A stretch of DNA of 64,000 nucleotides from Blastococcus carthaginiensis (GTDB lineage: Bacteria; Actinomycetota; Actinomycetes; Mycobacteriales; Geodermatophilaceae). Positions 27,068 through 37,756 of this stretch are shown here, piece by piece. How positions within the stretch are numbered: the first letter of the stretch is position 1; each line of letters begins with the position of its first letter. The notes under the pieces are model-generated. The model was given only the letters and a program-made list of their open reading frames with translations, did no database searches and was not told the DNA's origin. The position numbers were made by a program, and so were the translations under genes. The DNA is taken from NCBI RefSeq assembly GCF_030731085.1, contig NZ_JASNFN010000002.1, positions 124,001 through 188,000 of the forward strand, in the 5' to 3' direction.

Positions 27068-27943
27068 TCAGCCGGGTCCTCCGCTCCCGTCCCCCGCAGG
27101 TCCTCCTGCACCCGTGCCCTCGGGGAACCAGAGCACCCGCTGCGGGAAGGGGATGGAGATGCCGGCCGCGTCCAGCGCCGACTTCACCGAGACGGCGACC
27201 GCGCTGCGCACCCGCCACCGGCTGGCGATGTCGGCCGGGTGCCAGTAGCGGACCGCCACGTTGACCGAGGAGTCCGCGAACTCCTCCACCCACACCTCGG
27301 GCGGCGGGCTCGCCTGCACCTCGGCGGTGTCCAGGCAGGCGGTCAGCAGCACCTGCCGCGCCCGCTCGAGGTCGGCGTCGTAGGGCAGACCGACGGTCAG
27401 CGAGGTGCGGCTCAGCGGCGTCCGGGTGTAGTTGACGATCGGCTGCTTGAGCACCTCGGCGTTCGGCAGGTACACCACCAGCCCGTCGTAGGTGGCCAGC
27501 ACGGTGGTGCGCAGGTTGACGTCCTCGACGGTCCCCTCGTGGTCGCCGCTGCCGATCTGCTCCCCCACCCGGAAGGGACGGCGGACCTGCAGGAGGACGC
27601 CGGCGATGAAGTTCTGCAGGATGTCCTGCGCGGCGAAGGCGATCGCGATCCCGCCGACGCCGAGGGCGCCCACCAGCGGGCCGATGCGCACGCCGAGCAG
27701 GTCGAGGGCGTAGACGGCGGCCACCGCGGCGATCACCACGCCGGCGAAGCGGCCGACGACCACGCCGACGTGGCGGCTGCCCTCGCGGTCGATGGCGCGG
27801 ACCATCCCCCGGCGGACGACGGCGGCCAGGACGATGCCCAGGACGAGTACGACCAGCGCCTGGACGCCCTGCTGCCACGAGACCGGATCGGTGACGACGG
27901 GGTCCTCGCCCGCCAGGGGGAAGGTCAGGTGCACTCCGGACAC
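27068..27943 (-). CDS. Small-conductance mechanosensitive channel (MscS family)
   Basis: A 291-residue channel with three N-terminal membrane spans (VQALVVLVLGIVLAAVV, VVGRFAGVVIAAVAAVYAL, then the pore helix LVGALGVGGIAIAFAAQDILQNFIAGV). The MscS beta domain follows (FRVGEQIGSGDHEGTVEDVNLRTTVL) and then the alpha-beta vestibule. It releases solutes on hypo-osmotic shock. It is convergent with the helicase: the two stop codons touch inside the palindrome GGCTGATCAGCC. Confidence 0.9.
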   Translation of the reverse strand: MSGVHLTFPLAGEDPVVTDPVSWQQGVQALVVLVLGIVLAAVVRRGMVRAIDREGSRHVGVVVGRFAGVVIAAVAAVYALDLLGVRIGPLVGALGVGGIAIAFAAQDILQNFIAGVLLQVRRPFRVGEQIGSGDHEGTVEDVNLRTTVLATYDGLVVYLPNAEVLKQPIVNYTRTPLSRTSLTVGLPYDADLERARQVLLTACLDTAEVQASPPPEVWVEEFADSSVNVAVRYWHPADIASRWRVRSAVAVSVKSALDAAGISIPFPQRVLWFPEGTGAGGPAGDGSGGPG

Positions 27944-28152
27944 CCCCGGAGGCTAGGCAGCGTGCAAGGGTCCCGCCTGTCCGGGACCCACCGGCGGGTC
28001 GGGTAGCCACACATCTGCCCAATCGGACGAGACGGTTTCGTACGGGTTCTGCCAGTGCCGATCCGGCCTCGGCTCCGTAACGTCACAGGCAGCAAGCAGG
28101 CCGTACCAGCCCGTCACCGCGCCTGCCACGACCGTCCTCCGAGGAGCTTCCC

Positions 28153-28521
28153 GTGCCTTCCTTCTCCCGCCCCCTGCTCACCCTGGTCCCCGGTTCCGCG
28201 ACCGACGCCGAGCACCGCGCCCCCGTCGACGCCTTCACCGCCTTCCCGCCGCTCGACGCCGCCGCCTGGCCGGCCCCGGTGGAGTCCGACGACTCGTGGC
28301 GGCTGGACGCGCTGTGCGCCGAGACCGACCCGGAGGCGTTCTTCCCGGAGAAGGGCGGCTCCACCCGGGACGCCAAGCGCGTCTGCACCGGCTGCCCGGT
28401 GCGCGCCGAGTGCCTGGAGTTCGCCTTGGCCAACGACGAGCGCTTCGGCATCTGGGGCGGCCTCTCGGAGCGCGAGCGCCGCCGGGTCCGGCTGCAGCGC
28501 CGCGACATCATCAGCGCCTGA
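28153..28521 (+). CDS. WhiB-family Fe-S transcription factor
   Basis: A 122-residue actinobacterial regulator. The four cluster cysteines are in ALCAETDPEAFFPEKGG, RVCTGCPVRAEC, and the GIWGG turn is present, followed by a basic C-terminus (SERERRRVRLQRRD). WhiB proteins bind sigma factors and respond to redox or NO through a 4Fe-4S cluster. The 50-residue N-terminal extension makes it most like WhiB2/WhmD, a weak call. GAGGAG lies six bases before the GTG at 28153. The preceding 209-base gap presumably holds its promoter. Confidence 0.9.
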   Translation: MPSFSRPLLTLVPGSATDAEHRAPVDAFTAFPPLDAAAWPAPVESDDSWRLDALCAETDPEAFFPEKGGSTRDAKRVCTGCPVRAECLEFALANDERFGIWGGLSERERRRVRLQRRDIISA

Positions 28522-28564
28522 TCGTCCCCAGCCGGTGTCCCGGCCGGCTCGTACCCTCGGAGGC

Positions 28565-30028
28565 GTGACCTCCGCGCCGGCTCGGACCGTGTCCCTGGAC
28601 GACCGCTTCGCGCGGGCCCTCCCGGAGTTGGCGGTCCCCTGGCGGGCCGACGAGGCGCCCGACCCCCGGCTGCTGCTGCTCAACGAGCCGCTGGCCGCGG
28701 AGCTGGGCCTCGACGTCGCCGCGCTGCGCGGCCCCGACGGCGTCCGGCTGCTGGTCGGCACCCAGCCCCCCGACGGGGCCAACCCGGTGGCGCAGGCCTA
28801 CGCCGGGCACCAGTTCGGCGGGTTCACCCCGCGCCTGGGCGACGGCCGCGCGCTGCTGCTCGGCGAGCTCACCGGCGCCGACGGATCGCTGCGCGACCTG
28901 CACCTCAAGGGCTCGGGCCGCACGCCCTTCGCCCGCGGGGGTGACGGCCTGGCCGCGGTCGGCCCGATGCTGCGCGAGTACGTGGTCAGCGAGGCGATGC
29001 ACGCCCTGGGCATCCCGACGACCCGCGCCCTGGCCGTCGTGGCGACCGGCCGCGCCGTGCACCGCGAGACGCTGTTGCCCGGTGCGGTCCTCGCGCGCGT
29101 GGCCAGCAGCCACCTGCGGGTGGGCAGCTTCCAGTACGCCACCGTGTTCGGCGACGCCGACCTGCTGCGCCGCCTGGCCGACCACGCCATCGCCCGCCAC
29201 CACCCGCACGCCGCCGGCGCCGAGAACCCCTACCTCGCCCTGTTCGACGCGGTGGTGGCCGCCCAGGCCGAACTGATCGCCCGCTGGATGCTGATCGGGT
29301 TCGTGCACGGCGTCATGAACACCGACAACACGACCATCTCGGGCGAGACCATCGACTACGGTCCGTGCGCCTTCCTCGACGCCTACGACCCGGCCACCGT
29401 CTACAGCTCGATCGACCACAGCGGGCGGTACGCCTACGGCAACCAGCCGGTGGCCGCCGAGTGGAACCTGGCGCGGCTCGCGGAGGCGCTCCTCCCGCTG
29501 CTGTCGGCCGACCAGGAGCAGGCGGTGTCGCTCGCCGTCGAGTCGCTGCGCGGGTTCGCCCCGCGCTACCAGGCCGCGTGGACCGCCGGCATGCACGCGA
29601 AGCTCGGCCTGCCCGCCGGCACCGACGACGCGGTGGTCCGGGAGCTGGCCGAGGAGCTGCTCAGCCTGCTCGCCCGCGACCACGTCGACCTCACCTCGGC
29701 CTTCCGCTCGCTGGGGGCGGCCGCCCGGGGCGACGTCGAGCAGCTGCGCCTGCTCTTCCTCGACCTGGCCGGCATCGACGGCTGGCTGGACCGCTGGCGG
29801 GCGCTCGACCCCGACGCCGCGGCGATGAACCGCGTCAACCCCGCCTACATCCCGCGCAACCACCTCGTCGAGGAGGCCCTCGACGCGGCGACCGACGGCG
29901 ACCTCGCACCCGTCGGCCGGCTCCTGGAGGCCGTGACCACCCCGTTCGACGAGCGGCCCGGGCTCGAGCGCTTCGCGGCGCCCGCCCCGCAGGACTTCGG
30001 GGCGTACCGCACGTTCTGCGGCACCTGA
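28565..30028 (+). CDS. selO: Protein adenylyltransferase SelO/YdiU
   Basis: A pseudokinase-fold enzyme that AMPylates protein hydroxyl groups. The family motifs are AYAGHQFGGFTPRLGDGRALLLGE, LKGSGRTPFARGGDGLA, and GVMNTDNTTISGETIDYGPCAFLD with the metal-binding Asn and Asp. It has 487 residues from the GTG at 28565, a normal length. It lies 43 bases after whiB on the same strand. In E. coli SelO acts in oxidative stress. The C-terminal selenocysteine of some homologues is represented here by the ordinary cysteine of FCGT. Confidence 0.92.
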   Translation: MTSAPARTVSLDDRFARALPELAVPWRADEAPDPRLLLLNEPLAAELGLDVAALRGPDGVRLLVGTQPPDGANPVAQAYAGHQFGGFTPRLGDGRALLLGELTGADGSLRDLHLKGSGRTPFARGGDGLAAVGPMLREYVVSEAMHALGIPTTRALAVVATGRAVHRETLLPGAVLARVASSHLRVGSFQYATVFGDADLLRRLADHAIARHHPHAAGAENPYLALFDAVVAAQAELIARWMLIGFVHGVMNTDNTTISGETIDYGPCAFLDAYDPATVYSSIDHSGRYAYGNQPVAAEWNLARLAEALLPLLSADQEQAVSLAVESLRGFAPRYQAAWTAGMHAKLGLPAGTDDAVVRELAEELLSLLARDHVDLTSAFRSLGAAARGDVEQLRLLFLDLAGIDGWLDRWRALDPDAAAMNRVNPAYIPRNHLVEEALDAATDGDLAPVGRLLEAVTTPFDERPGLERFAAPAPQDFGAYRTFCGT

Positions 30029-30075
30029 GCTCCCGCGGCCGGGTTCGCCGCGGTCACCCCGGGTAGTCGCGGTCC

Positions 30076-30231
30076 GTGCCGCGTGAGATGGATCCCCAGG
30101 ACCCCGACACCCTCTACGCCGAGGGTCCGGTGACCCCCGAACCTCCGGACGACGACGTCCCCGAGTCCTCACCGCTGCCCGACTCCGGCGGTACCGGACC
30201 AGGACCGGACGACCTCGATCGGCTGCTCTGA
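30076..30231 (+). CDS. Small acidic protein of unknown function (47-51 aa)
   Basis: A short frame beginning GTG at 30076 or ATG at 30088 and ending DDLDRLL. It is very acidic and proline-rich (PVTPEPPDDDVPESSPLPDSGG) and is probably disordered. There is no clear ribosome-binding site. It fills the gap between selO and the convergent kinase gene, stopping six bases from the kinase stop. I do not recognise a family. Confidence 0.5.
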   Translation: MPREMDPQDPDTLYAEGPVTPEPPDDDVPESSPLPDSGGTGPGPDDLDRLL

Positions 30232-30237
30232 GAGGGC

Positions 30238-32112
<1,875 letters not shown>

Positions 32113-32229
32113 TCCCGATCTCCTCGTGTGCGTACCGCGAGGGCCTCCCCGCGCGTCGTCCCGTGCCCGTGCGCCCCGGGGGTGCCCGCCCGGGCCGGCA
32201 TTCAACCCCGCAGGGCCCGATCGGCTGCG

Positions 32230-32672
32230 ATGAGCGGTGCCGCTCGCGGCGGCGCCGCGGGGGTCTCGTCCGGCTCGACGCCCTGGCCGCGGAGATCCGC
32301 TCGGCCACCGGCCGCCGGGTGGAGACCGCCGCACCGGACGTCACGGACGCCGATGCGGTGCCCGCCGTCTCCGCCGCCACCGAGGCCGGCGTCGCCTCGC
32401 TCGCCGAAGGCCTGCCCAGCGGGCGCGTCCCCGATGTCGACGTGTGGTGGTCCACCCGGCTGCATCCGCTCGGAGATGAACCAGCACGTGCAGCAGCGGA
32501 CCCGCTCCGTGGTGGTCACGCCGACCGGGGTCCGGGCCGTGGCGGCGGCCATCGAGGCCCGGCGGACCACGGCCTACGTCCCCGCGTGGCCGTGGGTGCC
32601 GATCGGGCCGGCCATGCGCGGGCTACCGCTCTCCGTGGTCGGCCGGCTCACGTGGGAGCCGCCGCGGGCGTG
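32230..32672 (+). pseudogene. Remnant of a short-chain dehydrogenase gene
   Basis: The 560-base gap between the kinase and the next gene contains pieces of an SDR in shifting frames. One is RLDALAAEIRSATGRRVETAAPDVTDADAVPAV, the region after the nucleotide-binding loop. Another is GCIRSEMNQHVQQ ... VVVTPTGVRAVAAAIEARR, with AYVPAWPWVPIGPAMRGLPL near the C-terminus. The TGxxxGIG motif and the catalytic YxxxK are missing. It is a decayed, internally deleted gene. Confidence 0.55.
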
Positions 32673-32673
32673 C

Positions 32674-33552
32674 TCAGTTGTAGTTGACGTGCACGTGGTC
32701 CATGTGGTTGGCCGTCGCGCTGCCGCGGTTCTCCATGGCCTGCCAGGACCCCCCGGGCGAGGACAGCATCCGCTGCTGCCAGATGAGGTAGTCCACGCCG
32801 AGCTCGGCCCAGTGCGCGCGGTGGTACTCGACGATGGCGTCCCCGAGGGCGGCGTTCGACATCACCATGTAGTCCAGCGCCAGACCGGAGGGGTGCCCGC
32901 CCGGGTCGGCGGCGCTGGCCCGGGTGCCGCCCAGGGTGATCCCCGCGGCGCCGGGCACGTTGCTGACCACGGCGTCGGCCGCGGACTGGGTCTGCGAGCG
33001 GACGCTGCCGGCGGTGTTGCTGATCCGCGCGACGGCCGTGGCCGCCACCGAGGCGGCCGCCGTCGCCGCCGCCCGGGCCTGCTGCGTGGGGCTCGCCGGA
33101 GCCGCCGCCGCCTGCTGCTCGGCGGCCGCCGCGGCGGCAGCGGCCTCCTCCGCCGCCTTCTTCTCGGCCTCGGCGCGGGCCAGGGCCTCCGCCTCGGCCG
33201 TCTGCCGGTCCAGCTCGGCCTGGTCGGCCGCGGCCTGGGCCTGCTGCGCCGCGGCCTGGTCGGCCTCCCGGGTGCTCCGGCTGGCCGCGAGGTCCTCGAG
33301 CGGGGCGAGGTCCTCGGTCACGTCGATGGGACCCGACTGCGCGGAGAGGCCCAGTTCCTCGGCGACGCTGACCGACTCGGAGGTGCCGGCCTCGGCCTGG
33401 GCGGTCGGCTCGACGCCGACGAGGCTGTTCACCAGCACGGCGCCCGTGACCGCGACGCCGAGGTAGAGCGCGGGCCGGCGGACGGCCGCGGGCGGACGGC
33501 GGCGGAGGGCGAGCGGGCCGCGTCGGCCGGTGGTGGTGGTGCGGGGATCCAT
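32674..33552 (-). CDS. Exported coiled-coil protein with ARB-07466-like C-terminal domain
   Basis: A 292-residue protein. After a basic N-terminus comes one hydrophobic segment (ALYLGVAVTGAVLVNSLV), a signal or anchor. Residues about 95-160 form an Ala/Glu/Gln-rich coiled coil. The last 110 residues (GGHPSGLALDYMV ... HMDHVHVNYN) match the ARB-07466-like fold related to M15/D-Ala-D-Ala peptidases, with conserved His and Asp. A role in cell-wall remodelling is likely. A c-di-AMP riboswitch lies in its leader, as for Rpf-type wall hydrolases of actinobacteria, which supports the wall link. Confidence 0.8.
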   Translation of the reverse strand: MDPRTTTTGRRGPLALRRRPPAAVRRPALYLGVAVTGAVLVNSLVGVEPTAQAEAGTSESVSVAEELGLSAQSGPIDVTEDLAPLEDLAASRSTREADQAAAQQAQAAADQAELDRQTAEAEALARAEAEKKAAEEAAAAAAAAEQQAAAAPASPTQQARAAATAAASVAATAVARISNTAGSVRSQTQSAADAVVSNVPGAAGITLGGTRASAADPGGHPSGLALDYMVMSNAALGDAIVEYHRAHWAELGVDYLIWQQRMLSSPGGSWQAMENRGSATANHMDHVHVNYN

Positions 33553-33819
33553 GGTGTTCGGGTGCTCCGGGATGTGGGGCGCGACCGGTCGCCGGGGGCG
33601 GGGCGCGGAGGATGCGGACAGCGGGCCCGGGCGCGGGTCGCGGGGCCGTCGGGCACCGGCGGGGAGGCCGGTGCGGGCCGACGGCGGGCGACCGGCGCGA
33701 CGCCGGGCAGCGCGTGCGATCAGATCCGCGGACGCGCCCGGAGGCGGCGGTGCCGGCGGGCGCAGGGTCGTGCGGCGGTGCAGGGGCGCGCCATGCGGCG
33801 GCTCTCCATTTCTTCCGTG
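33553..33819 (-). other. Long GC-rich leader between riboswitch and start codon
   Basis: No supported gene. The stretch is over 80% GC with many CCGCC/GGCGG runs and could hold the expression platform. An in-frame upstream start is not evident. The remaining 34 to 34.1 kb part of this gap, upstream of the riboswitch, should contain the promoter and the convergent 3' flank of the polymerase gene. Confidence 0.4.
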
Positions 33820-33958
33820 GTGCCGCCTACCGGGTCAGCTGACGGTGGGGGAAGCAGGTGCATACCCGCGACGGGACGTGCCCGGCGCGCGATTCACCCC
33901 AGTGCTGCGGTGGGTCCCCGGCCCGCCCCGGAGGACGGCTCGGCGGCGCCCGGCGGAC
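33820..33958 (-). promoter_or_regulatory. c-di-AMP riboswitch (ydaO/yuaA motif)
   Basis: Read on the minus strand, the element contains the conserved blocks CCGGGGACCCACC, GGGGTGAATCGC, GCGGGTATGC and CCGTCAGCTGACCCGGTAGGCGG in the correct order, with GC-rich stems between them. These are the signature of the ydaO/yuaA aptamer, which binds c-di-AMP and usually switches the downstream wall gene off. About 265 bases of leader separate it from the chosen start codon at 33552. Confidence 0.85.
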
Positions 33959-34108
33959 CTCCCCTGGTGGGGAGAGAACGACCGGCCGGGCCCCGCCACG
34001 GTAACCGCCGTTATGCAGTCGTGACAATTCGCAGGCGCTGATTTCCAGGACGTGATGTGTGTCGCGGCGGCGCGGACCCCCGGTCGGTGGTGTAGCGCGC
34101 GCGGGAGC

Positions 34109-35725
34109 TCAGCCGGCGTCGGCCCAGGACCGGACCACGGCGACGTCGAGCGGGAAGTCCACCGGGAAGGCGCCGAACAGCAGCCGGCCGGCGGTCGACG
34201 CCGCAGCTCGGACCGCCTCGGCCACCTCGTCCGCCAGGTGCTCGGGCGTGTGCACGACCACCTCGTCGTGGAGGAAGAACGCCAGGTGCGGCCGCGCCTC
34301 CACGTCGCCCTCCCCGCCCAGCCGCCACAGCCGGTTGCGGAGGTCGGCCAGCCAGCACAGCGCCCACTCGGCCCCGGTGCCCTGGACGACGAAGTTGCGG
34401 GTGAAGCGGCCCCACGCGCGGCGGGCCCGGTCGCCCTCCTCGTGCGGCCACACCCCGGGGAGCGGCGATCCCCGCCCGAGCAGGGTGTGCACCACCTCGC
34501 CGCGCTCACCGGCGCGGGCGGCCTCCTCCACCAGGCCGATGGCCCGGGGGTAGCGGCGGGCCAGCCGGGGCATCATGCGCCCGCTCTCGCCGCGGGTGCC
34601 GCCGTACATCGCGCCGAGGATGCCGAGCTTCGCGTCGGCCCGCGTCGCCACGGTGCCCGCGGCGACCATCCCCGCGTACAGGTCGGCGGCGCGGGCGGCC
34701 TGCGCCATGGCGTCGTCCCCGCTCATCCCGGCCAGCACCCGCGGCTCGAGCTGCGCGACGTCGGCGACCACGAACCGCCAGCCCTCGTCGGCGGCCGCCG
34801 CGGGCCGGACGACCGTGGGCACCGAGAGCGCCCCACCCCCGGAGGAGGCCCACCGACCGGTCACCACCCCACCGGGCACGAAGACGGCGCGGAACCGGCC
34901 GTCGCGCACCCACGTGTCCAGCCAGGCCCAGCCGTTGGCCGCCAGCAACCGGGACAGCTTCCGGTACTCCAGCAGCGCCGGGATGCCGGGGTGGTCGAGC
35001 TGCTCCAGCGTCCAGGACCGGGTGTCGGGGACCGGCAGCCCGGCGTGCTGGAGCACCCGGAGCAGCTCTCCGGGCGAGTCCGGGTTGAGCGCCGGCGCGC
35101 CGAACGCCGCGCGGACCTCCTCCAGCAGCCGCTCGAGCACCGCCGGGCGCCTCCCCGCCCCCGGGCGCGCACCCAGCAGGCCGGTGAGCAGGCGCGCGTG
35201 CACGTCGGCGCGCCAGGGCAGGCCGGTGTGGGTCAGCTCGGCGGCGACCAGCGCCCCGGAGGACTCCGCGGCCAGCAGCAGGGCGAGCCGGTCCCGCTGC
35301 GGCGAGGCGGCCAGCACCGCCTGCTGGCGCCGGTGCTCGGCCACCGGGTCGAGCAGGTCGGCCGGGTCGGCGAGCGGGAACAGGGCCGGGTCCGGCGGCG
35401 GGCCGGGCTGCAGCGCGTCCCAGCCCGGCGTGTCCTCCCCGGCGAGCAGGTCCTGCGCGGCGAACGGGGACCGCCGCAGGATCGCGTGGCCCAGCCGCAG
35501 GTCGGTGCAGCGCTCGACGCGCACCCCGGCCGTCAGCAGCGCGGGGTACCAGCGGGTCGTGTCGTCCCACACCCAGCGGACCGGCGTCGCGCCGCCCTCG
35601 CGCTCCGCCGCGAACCCGGCGACCGCCGCGGCGTGGAGCCGGGTGCTGCGGCCGGCTGCCCCGTCGGCACCGAGCTCGACGGCCTCGACCGCGCCGGCGC
35701 CGCGCCGGAGCAGGATCCGCTCCAC
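34109..35725 (-). CDS. Family A DNA polymerase (bifunctional 3'-5' exonuclease/polymerase-like)
   Basis: A 538-residue relative of DNA polymerase I without the 5' nuclease domain. The N-terminal 170 or so residues resemble a degenerate 3'-5' exonuclease fold. Polymerase motif A is FVVADVAQLEPRVLAG (standard DYSQIELR). Motif B is weak (KLGILGAMYGGTRGESG), and motif C is FFLHDEVVVHTPE. Such short polymerases occur in actinobacteria next to ordinary PolI, and their role in repair is presumed. The GTG at 35725 lies 12 bases after the stop of the HhH protein gene, so the two are probably one transcript. Confidence 0.82.
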   Translation of the reverse strand: MERILLRRGAGAVEAVELGADGAAGRSTRLHAAAVAGFAAEREGGATPVRWVWDDTTRWYPALLTAGVRVERCTDLRLGHAILRRSPFAAQDLLAGEDTPGWDALQPGPPPDPALFPLADPADLLDPVAEHRRQQAVLAASPQRDRLALLLAAESSGALVAAELTHTGLPWRADVHARLLTGLLGARPGAGRRPAVLERLLEEVRAAFGAPALNPDSPGELLRVLQHAGLPVPDTRSWTLEQLDHPGIPALLEYRKLSRLLAANGWAWLDTWVRDGRFRAVFVPGGVVTGRWASSGGGALSVPTVVRPAAAADEGWRFVVADVAQLEPRVLAGMSGDDAMAQAARAADLYAGMVAAGTVATRADAKLGILGAMYGGTRGESGRMMPRLARRYPRAIGLVEEAARAGERGEVVHTLLGRGSPLPGVWPHEEGDRARRAWGRFTRNFVVQGTGAEWALCWLADLRNRLWRLGGEGDVEARPHLAFFLHDEVVVHTPEHLADEVAEAVRAAASTAGRLLFGAFPVDFPLDVAVVRSWADAG

Positions 35726-35737
35726 CTGCGTCCGGGC

Positions 35738-36319
35738 CTACGGAGCGGGTGGGCCGCCGCGGCCGAGCAGCCGGTGCAGGCAGCGCACCGGAGCGCCGAG
35801 GACCACCCGGGTGACGTGCACCCCGAGGCGGAGCAGGTCGGCGTAGTCCGGGGGACGGACGGCGGTGGGCGGCCCGCCCACACCGGGCGACGGACGACGG
35901 GCGGCGGGCAGGGGCGGCGGGCCGGGCGGGGGCGCCACGGGGCCGGGCGGGGGCGGCGGGCCGGGCGCCGCGGGGACGAGGAGGTCGACCGCCGACCGGC
36001 GCCGCGGACCCCGCAGCGAGTCGAACGACGGGATGGCCGGCGCCACCGGCCCCTCCTCGTCGGGGGCGGCGTCGCCGCCCCCGTCGCCCGGCCGCGTGCC
36101 GGCACCCGGCAGCCGCGCGGGCGGCTCGGGGACGACGGCCCGGATCGCGGTGACGAGCCCGGGGCCCAGCCCGGGGACGGCGCCGAGCTCCCGGCGGGTC
36201 AGGGCGGCGAGCTCCCCGGCCTCGGTGATCCCGGCACGGGTCAGCGCGGTGACCGCCCGTGCGGGCAGCCCGAGCTCCCGGATCGTCCCCGCGGGCTGTC
36301 CCGGTGCGCTGGTCGGCAT
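35738..36319 (-). CDS. Helix-hairpin-helix protein with proline-rich linker
   Basis: A 193-residue protein starting MPTSAPGQ. The first 60 residues form an HhH domain like the RNA polymerase alpha C-terminal domain (TIRELGLPARAVTALTRAGITEAGELAALTRRELGAVPGLGPG spans it), a DNA-binding fold. A long Pro/Gly-rich linker follows, then a short conserved end (YADLLRLGVHVTRVVLGAPVRCLHRLLG). It lies 12 bases upstream of the polymerase gene and may be its DNA-binding partner, which is inference from spacing. Confidence 0.65.
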   Translation of the reverse strand: MPTSAPGQPAGTIRELGLPARAVTALTRAGITEAGELAALTRRELGAVPGLGPGLVTAIRAVVPEPPARLPGAGTRPGDGGGDAAPDEEGPVAPAIPSFDSLRGPRRRSAVDLLVPAAPGPPPPPGPVAPPPGPPPLPAARRPSPGVGGPPTAVRPPDYADLLRLGVHVTRVVLGAPVRCLHRLLGRGGPPAP

Positions 36320-36370
36320 GTCGGCCAACCCTAGCGATGCCCTCCCGCCACCGCTGCGGTGGCGGTCGGA

Positions 36371-37600
36371 TCAGACCGCCGCCACCTCGTAGGTGTGCCC
36401 GGCCGCGCGCAGCCGCTCGACGAGCACCTCGCCCATCGCCGTCGCCGGCGTGAGGGAGCCGGCCCGGTCGGGCAGCCGGTCCCCGTCGAGGGCGAGCGCG
36501 AGGGCGGCCTCGCCCAGCATGACGGCGGTGGCCTTGTAGCCCGGGTCGCCGCTACCCGCGGCGGTCGCCCGGTAGCGGCGTCCGTCCTCGGCGGTGGCGT
36601 CGACCACCATGCGGAACCAGCCGTTCTCCCGGACGGACTCGCCCGGGCCGGTGCCGGGCGCCGGCAGCACCCGGTCCAGCAGGGCGCGGGTCGGCGCGAG
36701 GCTCATGGCCGACACGGTCGCGAGCAGCCCTGCGCTGATCCCCGCGGCGGTCACCGCCCCCAGCGGGCCACGCCCCGTCCCCATGACCTCGCCGTAGCGC
36801 AGCCCCCGCCCGTAGGCCCAGTCCTGGAGGGCGTTGCTCCGCCGCACGATGCGGGTGTTGAAGGGCGCCATGACGAAGGGCGCCGTCCACCGCCCGTCCG
36901 GCGTCTGCGCGGGCATCCCCGCGTCCCGCGGCTGGCGGGTGTCCGGCTCCGCCGCGCGGTCGGGGCTCAGCGCGAAGGGGTCGCCCACCACCCGGCGCCG
37001 TGCCGGATCGGCTTGCAGCGCCTCCACCTGCGCGCGCATCGAGTCGATGGTCCCGCCGCTGAAGCCGCCCCGGAGGGCGGCGATCAACTGGACATCGCGC
37101 AGCCCGCCCGCGCCGTCGGCCGCGGCCTGCCGGCCGAGCAGGAACACGCTGAGGTCCGAGGGGATCGAGTCGTACCCGCAGGCGTGCACGATGCGCGCGC
37201 CGGTCTCCTTCGCGACGGCATCGCAGCGCTCGATCGCGTCCCGGACGAACAGCACCTCCCCGGTGAGATCGGCGTAGTGCGTGCCGGCCTTGGCGCACGC
37301 CTCCACCACGGGCAGGCCGTACCGGGCGTAGGGGCCGACCGTGGTCACCAGCACGCGGGTGGCGCCGGCGAGGGAGTCCAGGGAGGCGGGATCGGTCGAG
37401 TCCGCCTCGACCAGCGCCCAGTCCCGGCCGCCGGAGGGCAGCGCACGCCGGACCTCCTCGAGCCGCTCCCGGGACCGCCCGGCCAGCGCGATCCGGATCT
37501 CGGGCGGGGCGTGCTCGGCGAGGTAGCCCGCGAGCAGCCGGCCGACGAAGCCGGTCGCCCCGTAGACGACGAGGTCGTAGGTCCGTGCGTCTTCTGCCAT
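36371..37600 (-). CDS. Saccharopine dehydrogenase-like / trans-acting enoyl reductase family protein
   Basis: A 409-residue protein with an N-terminal NAD(P)-binding fold (DLVVYGATGFVGRLLAGYLAEH). The family blocks TTVGPYARYGLPVVEACAKAGTHYADLTGE and IVHACGYDSIPSDLSVFLLG follow. Mycobacterial relatives reduce double bonds of polyketide-derived lipids in trans. I start it at the ATG at 37600 (MAEDARTYD), after GGATGGCGG; the frame is open upstream. It is divergent from the glucosidase gene, with 156 bases between them. Confidence 0.85.
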   Translation of the reverse strand: MAEDARTYDLVVYGATGFVGRLLAGYLAEHAPPEIRIALAGRSRERLEEVRRALPSGGRDWALVEADSTDPASLDSLAGATRVLVTTVGPYARYGLPVVEACAKAGTHYADLTGEVLFVRDAIERCDAVAKETGARIVHACGYDSIPSDLSVFLLGRQAAADGAGGLRDVQLIAALRGGFSGGTIDSMRAQVEALQADPARRRVVGDPFALSPDRAAEPDTRQPRDAGMPAQTPDGRWTAPFVMAPFNTRIVRRSNALQDWAYGRGLRYGEVMGTGRGPLGAVTAAGISAGLLATVSAMSLAPTRALLDRVLPAPGTGPGESVRENGWFRMVVDATAEDGRRYRATAAGSGDPGYKATAVMLGEAALALALDGDRLPDRAGSLTPATAMGEVLVERLRAAGHTYEVAAV

Positions 37601-37756
37601 GCCGCCATCCTGTCCTGCCCGGGGGCACGTGTCCCCCCGGGCTCCGCCGGGCGGGCGGGGCACCGGGACGTCTCGGGGAGGTCACGACCCGGAACAGGGG
37701 TCACTCCGACCTCTCACGTGCTCGAGGAAGCGCGGGGACGTGCCGATGGAGGTCGC

